In this document: piece after piece, positions 35,864-44,693 of the stretch
How positions within the stretch are numbered: position 1 is the stretch's first letter
How the letters are laid out: each line of letters begins with the position of its first letter
NCBI GenBank assembly: GCA_036381215.1
Contig: DASVDF010000079.1
Span: 29,009 to 93,008 of the forward strand
Reading direction: 5' to 3'
Source: IDS-8 sp036381215
GTDB lineage: Bacteria; Pseudomonadota; Gammaproteobacteria; Steroidobacterales; Woeseiaceae
DNA length: 64,000 bases
Notes under the pieces: model-generated
The model's input: the letters and a program-made list of their open reading frames with translations, nothing else
What the model was told of the DNA's origin: nothing
The model's database searches: none
Program-made: the position numbers and the translations under genes

Positions 35864-36120
35864 ACGGGGACACCCATCGCACACCCACCGGACGGGCACC
35901 GGGGCGTCGAACGGGCGTCGACCGGGATCTGTGGGGTCGAATAGGGAGGTCGGATCGGGACACCCACCGGAGTTTCAGGCGCGGGGTCGAATCCGGACAC
36001 CCACCGGACTTCCCGGCGCGGGACAGTCATCGGAAGGCCGCCGGTCACGAGGGAGACTGGAGCACCATTGGATCCCCGGCGCGAATCCGGACCGGAGTCG
36101 GGATACCCACGGGACTTCCG
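35864..36120 (+). repeat. GGGACACCCA repeat cluster D
   Basis: In the gene-free stretch 35709-36382, copies of GGGACACCCAYCG occur near 35866, 35958 and 35995, with decayed relatives near 35881 and 36102. GGGGTCGAATNNGG-type flanks recur between them. Degeneracy is higher than in the clusters near 1.2 and 24.5 kb. The rest of the stretch (36121-36348) holds nothing I recognise. Confidence 0.7.
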
Positions 36121-36348
36121 ACGAATCCGCACAGGCTTAGGAATCGGGGTAGCCCTCGCATGGCCGTGAGTCACGACGAATGGCCGTCGGCCACGTCGAC
36201 GGTGGGAAGAGATGGGTCAGAATATCCGCCGCGTCACAATGAGGAGAGTCGCAAAGGAGACGAGACACTCCCTCACCTGGGCAGGCCCAAGCGGAAGAGG
36301 CCGACCCCGACGGCTTCTGAACTTTCGAGAGAGGCAGCGCCGATCGGG

Positions 36349-36372
36349 CCAGGAGGCTGGCCGGCCTCCTGG
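36349..36372. terminator. Hairpin after thrS
   Basis: CCAGGAGGC and GCCTCCTGG form a perfect 9-bp stem with a 6-base loop, 11 bases after the thrS stop (minus strand). No T-run follows, so it may act with Rho or as a 3' stabiliser. Confidence 0.4.
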
Positions 36373-36382
36373 AGGTTGGGGT

Positions 36383-38308
36383 TCAGGCGGCGAGGCGTCC
36401 GCGTGCTGCGATTTCCTCTCGCAGCTCGGAAATGGCCTGACCGAGCGGCAGCACCTTCTGCGCCTTGGAGCCCAGGCGACGCAGCGCGACAGTCTTCTGC
36501 TCGACCTCGCGCGCACCGACCGCGAGCAGCACCGGCACTTTCGCAACGCTGTGCTCGCGCACCTTGTAGGAGATCTTCTCGTTGCGCAGGTCGGCTTCTG
36601 CAACGATGCCGGCGTTGCGCAGCTGCTGCACGACGTCGAGCGCGTAATCGTCGGCATCGGAGGTGATGGTCAGCACCTTGGCGGCAGTAGGAGCGAGCCA
36701 CAGCGGCAGGTGTCCGGCATGATGCTCCAAGAGAATGCCGATGAACCGTTCGAGCGACCCCAGAATGGCGCGATGGAGCATCACGGGTGTGTGCTTGTGG
36801 CCATCCTCGCCGATGTAACTGGCCCCGAGCCGCGATGGCATATTGAGGTCCACCTGCAACGTGCCGCATTGCCAGTCGCGGCCGATCGCGTCGCGCAGGA
36901 CGAACTCGAGCTTGGGTCCGTAGAAGGCACCTTCACCCGGATTATGGGTGTACTCGAGCCCCGTAACCTTCAAAGCTTCGAGCAGTGCTCGCTCAGCCTT
37001 GTCCCAGACGTCGTTCGAGCCAACACGTACCGGCGGGCGATCGGCGAATTTTATGCGGACGTCTTCAAAACCGAGATCGCGGTAGATGTCGAGAATCTGG
37101 CGGCACACCGCGATCGATTCCGACGTGATTTGTTCCGGGGTGCAGAAAATATGAGCATCATCCTGGGTAAACCCGCGCACACGCAACAGCCCATGGAGCG
37201 AGCCTGATGGCTCGTAACGATGCAGCTTCCCGAATTCCGCCAGCCGGAGGGGCAGCTCCCGATAACTCGTGATGCCTTGCTTGAAAACCTGTACGTGCCC
37301 GGGACAGTTCATCGGTTTGATTGCGTAACAGCGGCCGTCAACCGTCCCGGTCGTAAACATGTTTTCGCCGAACGATTCCCAGTGACCCGAGGCTTCCCAG
37401 AGGGAGCGGTCCATCAGCTCCGGGGTGTTGACCTCCTGATACTCTGCCTCGGCCTGCCGCTGCCGCATGTAATCCACGAGCTTCTGGAACAGTGCCCAGC
37501 CCTTCGGATGCCAGAACACAGCGCCCGGCGCCTCTTCCTGGAAGTGGAACAGGTCCATCTCGCGGCCGAGCCGCCGGTGATCGCGCTTTTCCGCTTCCTC
37601 GAGCTGCTGCAGATATTGTCTTAGCTGCTTTTCTGTCGCCCAGGCAGTGCCATAGATCCGCTGCAGCATGGGATTGCGCGCATCGCCGCGCCAGTAGGCC
37701 CCCGACACGCGCAACAGGTGGAAGGCCTGGCCGAGGCGACCGGTGGACGGCAAGTGCGGGCCGCGGCAGAGATCGATGAAATCGCCCTGGCGATATACGG
37801 TGATTTCCTCCTCACCAGGAATCACCTCAATGATCTCGGCTTTGTACTCCTCCCCCCGGGTGCGGAAGAATGCGATCGCCTCGTTGCGATCCCAGACCTC
37901 CCGCACGATGATCTCATCGCGCTCGACGATCGCCTTCATGCGCTCCTCGATGACGGCGAGATCCTCCGGCGTGAAAGCCTCATTCCGGGCAAAGTCATAG
38001 TAGAAGCCGTTCTCGATTGCCGGGCCGATGGTGACCTGGGTGTCTGGCCATAGCTCCTTGACGGCTTCCGCCATGACGTGCGCAGCGTCGTGGCGCAGAA
38101 GCTCGAGGCCTTCCGGCGATTCACGCGTCACGATCTCGATGGCAGCATCGGTCGATATCGGCCGCGTCAGGTCCCAAAGCGACCCGTCGACCCGCACCGC
38201 CACCGCGTCGCGGGCCAAGGACTTTCCGATCGCCTCCGCGATCTGCAGTCCCGTCACAGGATGGTCGTACCGACGGGTCGAGCCGTCGGGCAGTCGGATA
38301 GTCGGCAT
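36383..38308 (-). CDS. thrS: Threonyl-tRNA synthetase
   Basis: A 641-residue class II synthetase, almost the E. coli length (642). The order is TGS domain (MPTIRLPDGSTRRYDHPVTG), second editing domain with HDAAHVMAEAVK, catalytic core with KPMNCPGHVQVF, DDAHIFC and PVMLHRAILGSLERF (supplying the zinc ligands Cys and two His), and a C-terminal anticodon-binding domain. ATG 38308 is chosen because the TGS domain starts there; the longer frame upstream is repeat sequence. It is not followed by infC-rpmI-rplT, its usual neighbours, and diverges from a Zur-type gene. It could be a second, Zur-controlled ThrRS; no Zur box was found. Confidence 0.93.
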   Translation of the reverse strand: MPTIRLPDGSTRRYDHPVTGLQIAEAIGKSLARDAVAVRVDGSLWDLTRPISTDAAIEIVTRESPEGLELLRHDAAHVMAEAVKELWPDTQVTIGPAIENGFYYDFARNEAFTPEDLAVIEERMKAIVERDEIIVREVWDRNEAIAFFRTRGEEYKAEIIEVIPGEEEITVYRQGDFIDLCRGPHLPSTGRLGQAFHLLRVSGAYWRGDARNPMLQRIYGTAWATEKQLRQYLQQLEEAEKRDHRRLGREMDLFHFQEEAPGAVFWHPKGWALFQKLVDYMRQRQAEAEYQEVNTPELMDRSLWEASGHWESFGENMFTTGTVDGRCYAIKPMNCPGHVQVFKQGITSYRELPLRLAEFGKLHRYEPSGSLHGLLRVRGFTQDDAHIFCTPEQITSESIAVCRQILDIYRDLGFEDVRIKFADRPPVRVGSNDVWDKAERALLEALKVTGLEYTHNPGEGAFYGPKLEFVLRDAIGRDWQCGTLQVDLNMPSRLGASYIGEDGHKHTPVMLHRAILGSLERFIGILLEHHAGHLPLWLAPTAAKVLTITSDADDYALDVVQQLRNAGIVAEADLRNEKISYKVREHSVAKVPVLLAVGAREVEQKTVALRRLGSKAQKVLPLGQAISELREEIAARGRLAA

Positions 38309-38535
38309 TGCTACAAGTGGTGCTTGTTGACCGGCCTCGCGGCCGGGCGCGCTATTGTACCCGAAAGGAGCCGAGGGCATGCCGAGGCGCGGACGTGCCG
38401 ACGGCACGGCTCGCATCCCACGGCGCCGACGACGAACATGCGCGCAGGAGGAGAGGCGGTACCGGAGGGATCGGGTGAGCCGGCTGGCGAGCCGATCGAG
38501 AGCCGGTCGGGAGCTGATGGGGGAAGCCGGTGGGG

Positions 38536-38770
38536 AGCCGGTGGGGGACACCCACAGATCGGTCGATCTGAGTCGACAGCCGGTGGGGGACACCCACAGA
38601 TCGGTCGATCTGAGTCGACCGCGACGATCGGAACACCGATCTCGGACACTCAAACATTGCCGATCGGGAAAGCCGATCCGACAATGCGATCCGGAAAAGC
38701 CGATTCCGGAAAAGCCGATCCGGAGCCGATCCGGAAAAGCCGATCCGGAGCCGATCCGGCACACCCATAA
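38536..38770 (+). repeat. GGGACACCCA repeat cluster E, thrS-zur spacer
   Basis: A perfect 42-bp tandem duplication (38536-38577 and 38578-38619) carries GGGGGACACCCACAG and the palindrome AGATCG-GT-CGATCT. It is followed by a degenerate array of gatccggaaaagcc units (38680-38760) and a final CACACCCATAA. The whole 38309-39066 spacer has no gene; the remainder upstream of zur contains only a possible -10 box (TACAAT, 39036-39041). Confidence 0.8.
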
Positions 38771-39066
38771 ATCGCCGATCCGAGGCCGATAGGGGGCGTT
38801 CGATCCGGGGCCCCCACCGTTCCTGCTCGTCACGGACGATCAGCGCCGGAAACAAGGCCGGATCAGGCTCTCAACAACGCTCTCAGCAGATTCCATCGAA
38901 AGTGGCTTGCGAGCCGGATTGTGGCGATCGCCAATTCGACTGCTGCCGCGAGCTCCCGTGGCAGATGCAATGGCTGTCCCCGGATGGCAACCCGGGCTGC
39001 ACCCGGACCGGCAATGGACCGGGTATGCGATCGTGTACAATTCGCCACGAACGGAGCTGCTGGATC

Positions 39067-39588
39067 ATGAGCCGCGCGAGCACTGCCAATTCCTTTTTAC
39101 CGTCTCAGCATGACCACGGCGATTGCGTAGCCCAGGCACTCGAGGCTGCCGAGCGGACGTGTCGTCGGCGCAAGCTTCGGTTCACACGCATCAGGCGCAC
39201 GGTTCTCGAGCTCGTATGGACGAGCCATCGGCCGGTTGGCGCCTATGAGATTCTCGAGCGGTTGAACCGGCAGGGCCGGAAAGCGGCGCCGCCCACGGTG
39301 TACCGCGCACTCGAGTTTCTGATCGAAGCCGACCTGGTGCATCGGCTCGACTCGCTCAATGCATTCATCGGCTGCCGGGATCCTGGCAGCCCCCACGTAG
39401 GGCAGTTTCTGATTTGCCGCAGTTGCCGCTCGGTCGCCGAGCTGGATGACGGCGAAATCAGTCGCCTGGTCGGCCAGAAAGCGGCGCAACACGGCTTCAC
39501 CGCCGTCCGCCAGATGGTGGAGATCGAAGGATTGTGCCGCCACTGTCGGTTGGGGCAACGTCCCGGAGTCCAGGTTGTCGATACCTGA
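39067..39588 (+). CDS. zur: Fur-family regulator, Zur-like
   Basis: A 173-residue Fur-superfamily repressor. The winged helix covers RFTRIRRTVLELVW to APPTVYRALEFLIEADLVHR. The structural zinc site is formed by CRSCRS and CRHCR, and AFIGC at the wing end matches Zur rather than ferric Fur. Zur represses zinc-uptake and zinc-sparing genes. The ATG at 39067 has GGAG upstream and gives a normal length; the open frame extends further but without support. It diverges from thrS and is followed 47 bases later by glnS. Confidence 0.85.
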   Translation: MSRASTANSFLPSQHDHGDCVAQALEAAERTCRRRKLRFTRIRRTVLELVWTSHRPVGAYEILERLNRQGRKAAPPTVYRALEFLIEADLVHRLDSLNAFIGCRDPGSPHVGQFLICRSCRSVAELDDGEISRLVGQKAAQHGFTAVRQMVEIEGLCRHCRLGQRPGVQVVDT

Positions 39589-39635
39589 CGTCCGCAGCTC
39601 GCCCAAGAGCACCGACTTTCAGTTTTCAACCAGCT

Positions 39636-41321
39636 ATGAGTGATATCTCTAGAGACTTTGTACGCCAGATCGTGGCCGAGGATGTCGCGAGCGGTAAGCA
39701 CGGCGGTGAGGTCGTGACGCGTTTTCCCCCGGAGCCGAATGGGTATCTCCACGTCGGCCATGCGAAATCGATTTGCCTAAACTTCGGGGTCGCAGAGGAA
39801 TTCGGCGGTAAGACCTACTTGCGCTTCGACGATACCAATCCGGGCAAGGAACGGGAGGAATACGTCAGGGCAATACAGGACGACGTGCTTTGGCTCGGCT
39901 TCAGGTGGGACGATCGGTTGACGCACGCGTCAGACTATTTCCAGCAGCTGTACGAAGCGGCTGAACGGCTCATTGAGCTCGGAAAGGCTTACGTCGACAA
40001 CCTGAGTGCGGAGGAGATTCGCGCATACCGCGGCACGCTCACGGAACCTGGGCGCGACAGTCCCTGGCGCAATCGCACCGTCGAAGAGAATCTCGAGCTA
40101 TTCCGCCGGATGCGTGCTGGCGAGTTTGCAGATGGAGAGCATGTCCTGCGGGCGAAAATCGACATGAGCTCGCCCAACATCAACATGCGGGATCCGACGC
40201 TGTACCGTATCCGGCACTTGCGGCATCAGCGTACGGGAACGGAGTGGTGCATTTACCCGATGTACGACTTCGCACACGGGCTCTCGGATGCATTCGAAGG
40301 TGTCACGCATTCCCTGTGCACGCTGGAGTTCGAAGACCATCGGCCGCTCTATGATTGGTTCCTTGACCAGCTCAAGCCCGCACACCGGCCCCGTCAGATT
40401 GAGTTTTCCCGACTGAACCTCGCTTACACCGTTACCAGCAAGCGTAAGCTGAATCAGCTGGTGGACGACGGAATAGTCAGCGGCTGGGACGACCCGCGGA
40501 TGCCGACACTTGCCGGTATGAGGCGGCGTGGCTATCCCCCAGCGGCAATTCGTGACTTCGTACAGCGGGTTGGTGTGACCAAAAAAGAGAATCTGATCGA
40601 GATGGCGCTGCTCGAAAACTCAGTGCGTGAGGAGCTCGATCGCGAGTCGATGCGGCGTATCGCAGTTCTTCGACCCTTGAAGGTTGTGCTCACCAATTTC
40701 CCTGAATCCCACAGCGAGCGCTTGCGTGCCGCCAATCATCCGAACCGGCCTGAATTGGGCGGACGCGATCTTTCCTTCGGGCGTGAAATATGGATCGAGC
40801 GCGATGACTTCATGGAGGACGCTCCACGGAAATTCTTCCGACTGAAGCCCGGCGGCGAGGTGCGCTTGCGCTATGCCTACATCATTCGTTGCGATGAGGT
40901 CGTCAAAAACAGTGCTGGTGAAGTAGTCGAGCTGCACTGCACCTATGACCCGGACACGCGCAGCGGCAGCGCGAGCAGCGCGCGGAAGGTCAAAGGGACC
41001 ATTCATTGGATCGCCGCCCATGAGGCGGTACGTGCCGAGGTTCGCCTGTACGACCGTCTCTTTACTGATCCCGATCCGGGTCGTTCAGATGACGTAACAA
41101 CTTTCCTGAACCGCAACTCGCTCGAGACCGTGACAGCCCTGGTGGAGCCTGGGCTGCGCACCGCAGAACCTGGGTTCTCTTGTCAGTTCGAGAGGCTCGG
41201 CTACTTCTGTGCCGATGTCATCGAGCACACGGCCGACACTCCAGTGTTCAACCGCATCATTACCTTGCGTGACACCTGGGCGAAGGTCAACACGGGACAT
41301 CCACAAACTGGGTCTGATTGA
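39636..41321 (+). CDS. glnS: Glutaminyl-tRNA synthetase
   Basis: A 561-residue class I synthetase. The HIGH region is PPEPNGYLHVGHAKSI and the KMSKS equivalent is TVTSKRKLN; the C-terminal half is the beta-barrel anticodon-binding region. It charges tRNA-Gln with glutamine. The length and motifs fit the gammaproteobacterial enzyme. The C-terminus after TLRDTWAKV is extended by about 10 residues (NTGHPQTGSD), encoded by ACGGGACATCCAC, a degenerate form of the dispersed repeat core. Base composition looks less GC-rich than the polyamine region. Confidence 0.93.
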   Translation: MSDISRDFVRQIVAEDVASGKHGGEVVTRFPPEPNGYLHVGHAKSICLNFGVAEEFGGKTYLRFDDTNPGKEREEYVRAIQDDVLWLGFRWDDRLTHASDYFQQLYEAAERLIELGKAYVDNLSAEEIRAYRGTLTEPGRDSPWRNRTVEENLELFRRMRAGEFADGEHVLRAKIDMSSPNINMRDPTLYRIRHLRHQRTGTEWCIYPMYDFAHGLSDAFEGVTHSLCTLEFEDHRPLYDWFLDQLKPAHRPRQIEFSRLNLAYTVTSKRKLNQLVDDGIVSGWDDPRMPTLAGMRRRGYPPAAIRDFVQRVGVTKKENLIEMALLENSVREELDRESMRRIAVLRPLKVVLTNFPESHSERLRAANHPNRPELGGRDLSFGREIWIERDDFMEDAPRKFFRLKPGGEVRLRYAYIIRCDEVVKNSAGEVVELHCTYDPDTRSGSASSARKVKGTIHWIAAHEAVRAEVRLYDRLFTDPDPGRSDDVTTFLNRNSLETVTALVEPGLRTAEPGFSCQFERLGYFCADVIEHTADTPVFNRIITLRDTWAKVNTGHPQTGSD

Positions 41322-41413
41322 TTTCTTCTGGAAAAATAGCGTCGAGGTTCCCTCGAAAGCAGGAATACTAGAGGGCAAAGCGCGACGATTGCCTACCGTG
41401 AAGTAAGTTCGGA

Positions 41414-41449
41414 TTGCGCAGCAGAGCGGTGATTCCGGCGACTGCGCAA
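41414..41449. terminator. Hairpin between convergent glnS and RAYT genes
   Basis: TTGCGCAG (41414-41421) and CTGCGCAA (41442-41449) form a perfect 8-bp stem around a 20-base loop, followed on the plus strand by the palindrome GTTAATTAAC (41452-41461). It may end one or both transcripts, or be a boundary of the transposase module. Confidence 0.35.
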
Positions 41450-41500
41450 GTGTTAATTAACTGAGGATCAACGAGCTGCGTTTGCGATCTGCGTTATGGG

Positions 41501-42409
41501 TCAGGCGATCATCAAAGCTTGCTTGGCGCCCCTCAGCCATTGCTGGCCGAGGTGAAGGCGGTATCGTTCCAAGGAATGCCAGCAGCCTACTGCGCGGTAG
41601 TACCATTTGCTGTAATGTCGAATCTCGTCAGTCCACCTTTCCTCGGTCAGTCCCAGTCTTTCCAGTATCGGAGGTAACTGCCCGGCGATCCGCCCTCGCT
41701 TGCCTCCTCGGAATTTTCGCCCGGACCAGTCGACGAGCCGCAAGTATTCCGCCCGATGGATAGGCAAGACCGGCGCTCGCGGAGGCGCTTCGTCCACGAA
41801 CGGAACAAGGTGCGCATCGCGTCGAATGACTCTTGCTTTTATTGACGTGCAGCTAGACCTTTCCGGAGTCGGCGCGAGCTTTGCCCTGATAGGATTCAGG
41901 TCAACGTAAACCATGCACTTCAAAACGGCTGGTAGATCGAGCAGCGCTTGACACCGGAATCGGCCTTCCCAGAACCGCCCGGCACAGCCGTCCTCGCGGT
42001 TTGCATTTCTCGCCAGTGGCTCATTGATGCATCGCATGAACCAGCTGATGCTGCGAAGGCGCTCACGCCAGAGGGCCATTGATTGCTTGTTGTCCACTCC
42101 GCTGTCAACATTGAACAGCCGACGCCAACGTTCCAGCACCTCCTGGTCGGACCACTCTCTCGTACGCTCGCCAGCTACTCTGATGACCACGTGGTAGTGG
42201 TTGTGCATTACGGCGTAGGCAAGGAGATCGATCGCGAAGATCGACGCAAGCTCCGCCAGACGTCTTTCGATCCAGCGCCGGCGGTGGGAAAAATCTTTGC
42301 CGCTGTAGCGATCCTTGCCGCAGAGAAAGGCGCGGCGCACACACCGCGACGTGCAATGATAATACGTCGTCTGGTCCAGGCTGACCTGCAGCCGCCTTGG
42401 GATCGTCAT
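41501..42409 (-). CDS. REP-associated tyrosine transposase (RAYT)
   Basis: A 302-residue Y1-type HUH transposase of the IS200/IS605-related RAYT group. The HUH motif is VMHNHYHVVI (His71 and His73), preceded by YYHCTSRCVRRAFLCG, and the catalytic Tyr probably lies in MVYVDLNPIRAKL (about residue 170). RAYTs are single-copy domesticated transposases that bind and move REP hairpins. The frame appears intact. An inverted repeat abuts its start (42410-42449). GTAG-type REPs are present at 14.1 and 26.5 kb. Whether it also acts on the GGGACACCCA repeats is an open question. Confidence 0.88.
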   Translation of the reverse strand: MTIPRRLQVSLDQTTYYHCTSRCVRRAFLCGKDRYSGKDFSHRRRWIERRLAELASIFAIDLLAYAVMHNHYHVVIRVAGERTREWSDQEVLERWRRLFNVDSGVDNKQSMALWRERLRSISWFMRCINEPLARNANREDGCAGRFWEGRFRCQALLDLPAVLKCMVYVDLNPIRAKLAPTPERSSCTSIKARVIRRDAHLVPFVDEAPPRAPVLPIHRAEYLRLVDWSGRKFRGGKRGRIAGQLPPILERLGLTEERWTDEIRHYSKWYYRAVGCWHSLERYRLHLGQQWLRGAKQALMIA

Positions 42410-42449
42410 GTGCGTCCTCCGGAGCAGGAAGGTTAGCGGAGGATCGCAC
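42410..42449. repeat. Inverted repeat abutting the RAYT start
   Basis: GTGCGTCCTCCG (42410-42421) and CGGAGGATCGCAC (42437-42449) pair fully apart from one bulged base, over a 15-base loop. The GGAGGA in one arm would be the RAYT ribosome site (about 10 bases from the ATG on the minus strand in the near arm). The hairpin may limit transposase translation or be a RAYT recognition site. Confidence 0.5.
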
Positions 42450-42609
42450 GCTCGTCAGTCGCGATTACTCTCGCGTATGCCGCCAAATGAGTCTCTTTCC
42501 CGCTCGCAATGGCGCGGGAACCCAAGTCGACCGCGTGGACAATCGGCATTTTTGTCTTGATTCGGATGGGTACGACCCGAGCAGATGCGTTCGCGCCGGC
42601 TTCAACGGG

Positions 42610-43422
42610 TCATGGATGTCCCGATTCCAGAACGGTGACGGGAGCACCCCGATCAGTGCCGAGACCCTCGGCCGCGCTGCCTTCCGCGCGGGCGATTTCC
42701 AGCACGCCGAAGGAGTTGATGAGGGCGAGGTATTCGCCAGGCCGGACCCGGCCATACGTCGGTTTGAGGACGAAGCGGTGACCTGCGAGCAACGCGATTG
42801 GCTGGTTAAAGCCGGCGATCAGCGATTGATCGATGTTGCTGATCAGGTTGCCAAAAGTGTCAACGGTGACGATTACGCCGCTCACCTTGCCTCGCGTGGC
42901 CGCAGGCTCGTCGATCCACCCCGGGATCCACTGACGTGTGGGTGTCCCGATGTGGGCGGGGTGCACGCGCCCGGCTGCGAACTCGGCTGCGATCGGCGCG
43001 AAGATGTCGCGCCCATGAAACGTGAGGCTCGGGGTGCCGATGCCGAGCGTCTTGAGCGCGTCCTGCCGCAGGCAGTACACGAGTGGATCTCTGATGCCGC
43101 TCAGCATGCTTGCGAGCAGACCGTTGTCGGGCGCCATGAAAATATGCCCGTCATGCTGCACGATCACGATATCGCGTTCGGTGCCCACACCAGGGTCGAC
43201 GATGGCGATGTGCACTGTACCCTCAGGAAAGTACCGATATGACCGGGCGATCCAGAAGCCCGCCTCAGGAGGCCAGTGCGCCGGAACTTCGTGGGTGAGG
43301 TCAACGATGCGAGCATCGTGGAAGCGCGCAAGGATGACGCCCTTCATCACGGCAACAAACGGGCCTTTGTGGCCAAAATCGGTGGTGATCGTGACGATGC
43401 CGCTGGGCTGGAAAGTATTCAT
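42610..43422 (-). CDS. SAM hydrolase / SAM-dependent halogenase family (DUF62)
   Basis: A 270-residue member of the SAM hydroxide-adenosyltransferase/chlorinase fold. TITTDFGHKGPFVAVMKGVI and IAIVDPGVGTERDIV are the N-terminal signatures, and DNGLLA and DTFGNLISNI the C-terminal ones. Most bacterial members hydrolyse SAM to adenosine and methionine. Its ATG overlaps the stop of the acyl-CoA dehydrogenase gene (ATGA), so the genes share an operon, an unusual partner for fatty-acid genes. The SAM-hydrolase assignment is inferred from family prevalence. Confidence 0.85.
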   Translation of the reverse strand: MNTFQPSGIVTITTDFGHKGPFVAVMKGVILARFHDARIVDLTHEVPAHWPPEAGFWIARSYRYFPEGTVHIAIVDPGVGTERDIVIVQHDGHIFMAPDNGLLASMLSGIRDPLVYCLRQDALKTLGIGTPSLTFHGRDIFAPIAAEFAAGRVHPAHIGTPTRQWIPGWIDEPAATRGKVSGVIVTVDTFGNLISNIDQSLIAGFNQPIALLAGHRFVLKPTYGRVRPGEYLALINSFGVLEIARAEGSAAEGLGTDRGAPVTVLESGHP

Positions 43423-44639
43423 GCGGACACCAGCTGGCGAAAACGATCCAGGTGGTAATCGGCATTCCCGAACAGGATCTCGATCGCTGAAAAGCGCTTG
43501 AAATAATGCGCGATGTCCAGCTCCCAGCTCATACCCATTCCACCATGAAGCTGGACCGCTTCCTGCGCGATAAGACGCCCCGTCGTGCCGATCTGGTATT
43601 TGAGCGCACTGACGGCGCGCCGTGTCTCCGGAGCACCCGCAGCCGCAAGCATCACCGACCAGGTCAGGAGCGAGCGGATCTGTTCGCGCCCGATGAACAT
43701 GTCGACCATCCGGTGCTGCAGCGCCTGGAAGCTCGCGACGGGTACGGAGAACTGGACCCTGTTCTTCGTGTACTCGACGGTCTTCTCCTGCAACGCGCGC
43801 AGGATTCCGAAAGCCTCCGCACACAAGGCAAGGGTGCCATCGCAGAGCACGTCGAGCAGGATCTCCGCCCCTCCGCCGACCGGTCCCAGCACCGAGCCCG
43901 CCGGCACCTGCACCTCGTCGAGCACGATCTCCGCGGCGTTGTGGCCATCGACCGTCCGGTAGCCCCGCCGCTGCACCCCGGCGGCATCGGCTGCCACGGC
44001 GAACAGGGCGATGGGTGTCCCGTCGCGGGTCCCGCCTATCCGGTCAATGGGTGTCCCATCACGGGCCCGGTCGCGGGTCCCGCCTATCCGGTCGATGGGT
44101 GTCCCATCATGGGCCCCACCCTCGGTCCGCGCCGGTATGACCAGGAGGTCGGCGGCACGACCGTTGGGGACCAGCGCTTTTCGGCCGTTGATGACGAAAT
44201 GGTTGCCGTCCGCGGTCGCGGTCGTCACGATGTCGAGAGGATCGAAGCGTCCCTGCGGCTCGGCGAAGGCGAGTGCCGCCTGCAGCTCCCCGCCGATCAG
44301 CGGGAGCAGCCACCGTTCCTTTTGCGCCGGCGTGGCGCAACGCTTGAGCACCCCGCCCGCAAGGATCACGGTGGGCAGGAACGGCTCCAGCACCAGGCCG
44401 CGACCGAACGCTTCCATGAGCAGTGTGGTTTCGACGGCACCGCCGCCGAGTCCGCCGTCGGCCTCGGGGAACGGTACCGCGGTCCAGCCGAGATCGGCAA
44501 AGTTTCGCCACATGTCGCGGCTGTAGCCCTCGTCGCTGGCCGCGATACGCTGGCGTTCCTCGAACCGGTACTCGTTGTCGATGAATCGGGTGACACTGTC
44601 GGCGAGCAGTGTCTGTTCCTCAGTCAGCGAAAAATCCAT
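43419..44639 (-). CDS. Acyl-CoA dehydrogenase, small-type subunit, with repeat insertion
   Basis: A 406-residue acyl-CoA dehydrogenase resembling the PimD-type subunit of two-subunit enzymes: MDFSLTEEQTLLADSVTRFI at the start, QLHGGMGMSWELDIAHYFKR near the end. The family length is about 378; the excess is an insertion of about 28 residues around positions 180-207, where DGTPIDRIGGTR is repeated in tandem before DGTPIALF. The insertion comes from the GGGACACCCATCG repeat and keeps the frame. It lies in the middle beta domain, probably on a surface loop, so the enzyme may still work. It follows the larger partner gene by 54 bases and overlaps the SAM-hydrolase start. Confidence 0.88.
   Translation of the reverse strand: MDFSLTEEQTLLADSVTRFIDNEYRFEERQRIAASDEGYSRDMWRNFADLGWTAVPFPEADGGLGGGAVETTLLMEAFGRGLVLEPFLPTVILAGGVLKRCATPAQKERWLLPLIGGELQAALAFAEPQGRFDPLDIVTTATADGNHFVINGRKALVPNGRAADLLVIPARTEGGAHDGTPIDRIGGTRDRARDGTPIDRIGGTRDGTPIALFAVAADAAGVQRRGYRTVDGHNAAEIVLDEVQVPAGSVLGPVGGGAEILLDVLCDGTLALCAEAFGILRALQEKTVEYTKNRVQFSVPVASFQALQHRMVDMFIGREQIRSLLTWSVMLAAAGAPETRRAVSALKYQIGTTGRLIAQEAVQLHGGMGMSWELDIAHYFKRFSAIEILFGNADYHLDRFRQLVSA
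44008..44112 (-). repeat. GGGACACCCA repeats inside a coding region (cluster F)
   Basis: Three copies of GGGACACCCATYG on the minus strand are separated by 48 and 36 bases (84 bases in total, 28 codons), with shared CCGGATAGGCGGGACCCGCG flanks. They lie wholly inside the acyl-CoA dehydrogenase gene and preserve its frame. The copy next to GCCCTGTTC (DGTPIALF) is probably ancestral gene sequence; the other two look duplicated from it. Confidence 0.85.
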
Positions 44640-44693
44640 GTTACCCCCGACTTATCCCGGCGATCGTTGCGGGAGCGCTATCCGGCTTGCGCG

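Noticed and set aside
38902..39066. Longer N-terminus for the Zur-like protein
   Set aside because: The extra residues (MACEPDCGDRQFDCC...) have no family similarity and the internal ATG has a better ribosome site and gives the usual length.
42940..42960. TGGGTGTCCCG within the SAM-hydrolase gene as a repeat insertion
   Set aside because: Single copy, protein length normal, residues plausible for the family; chance similarity is adequate.
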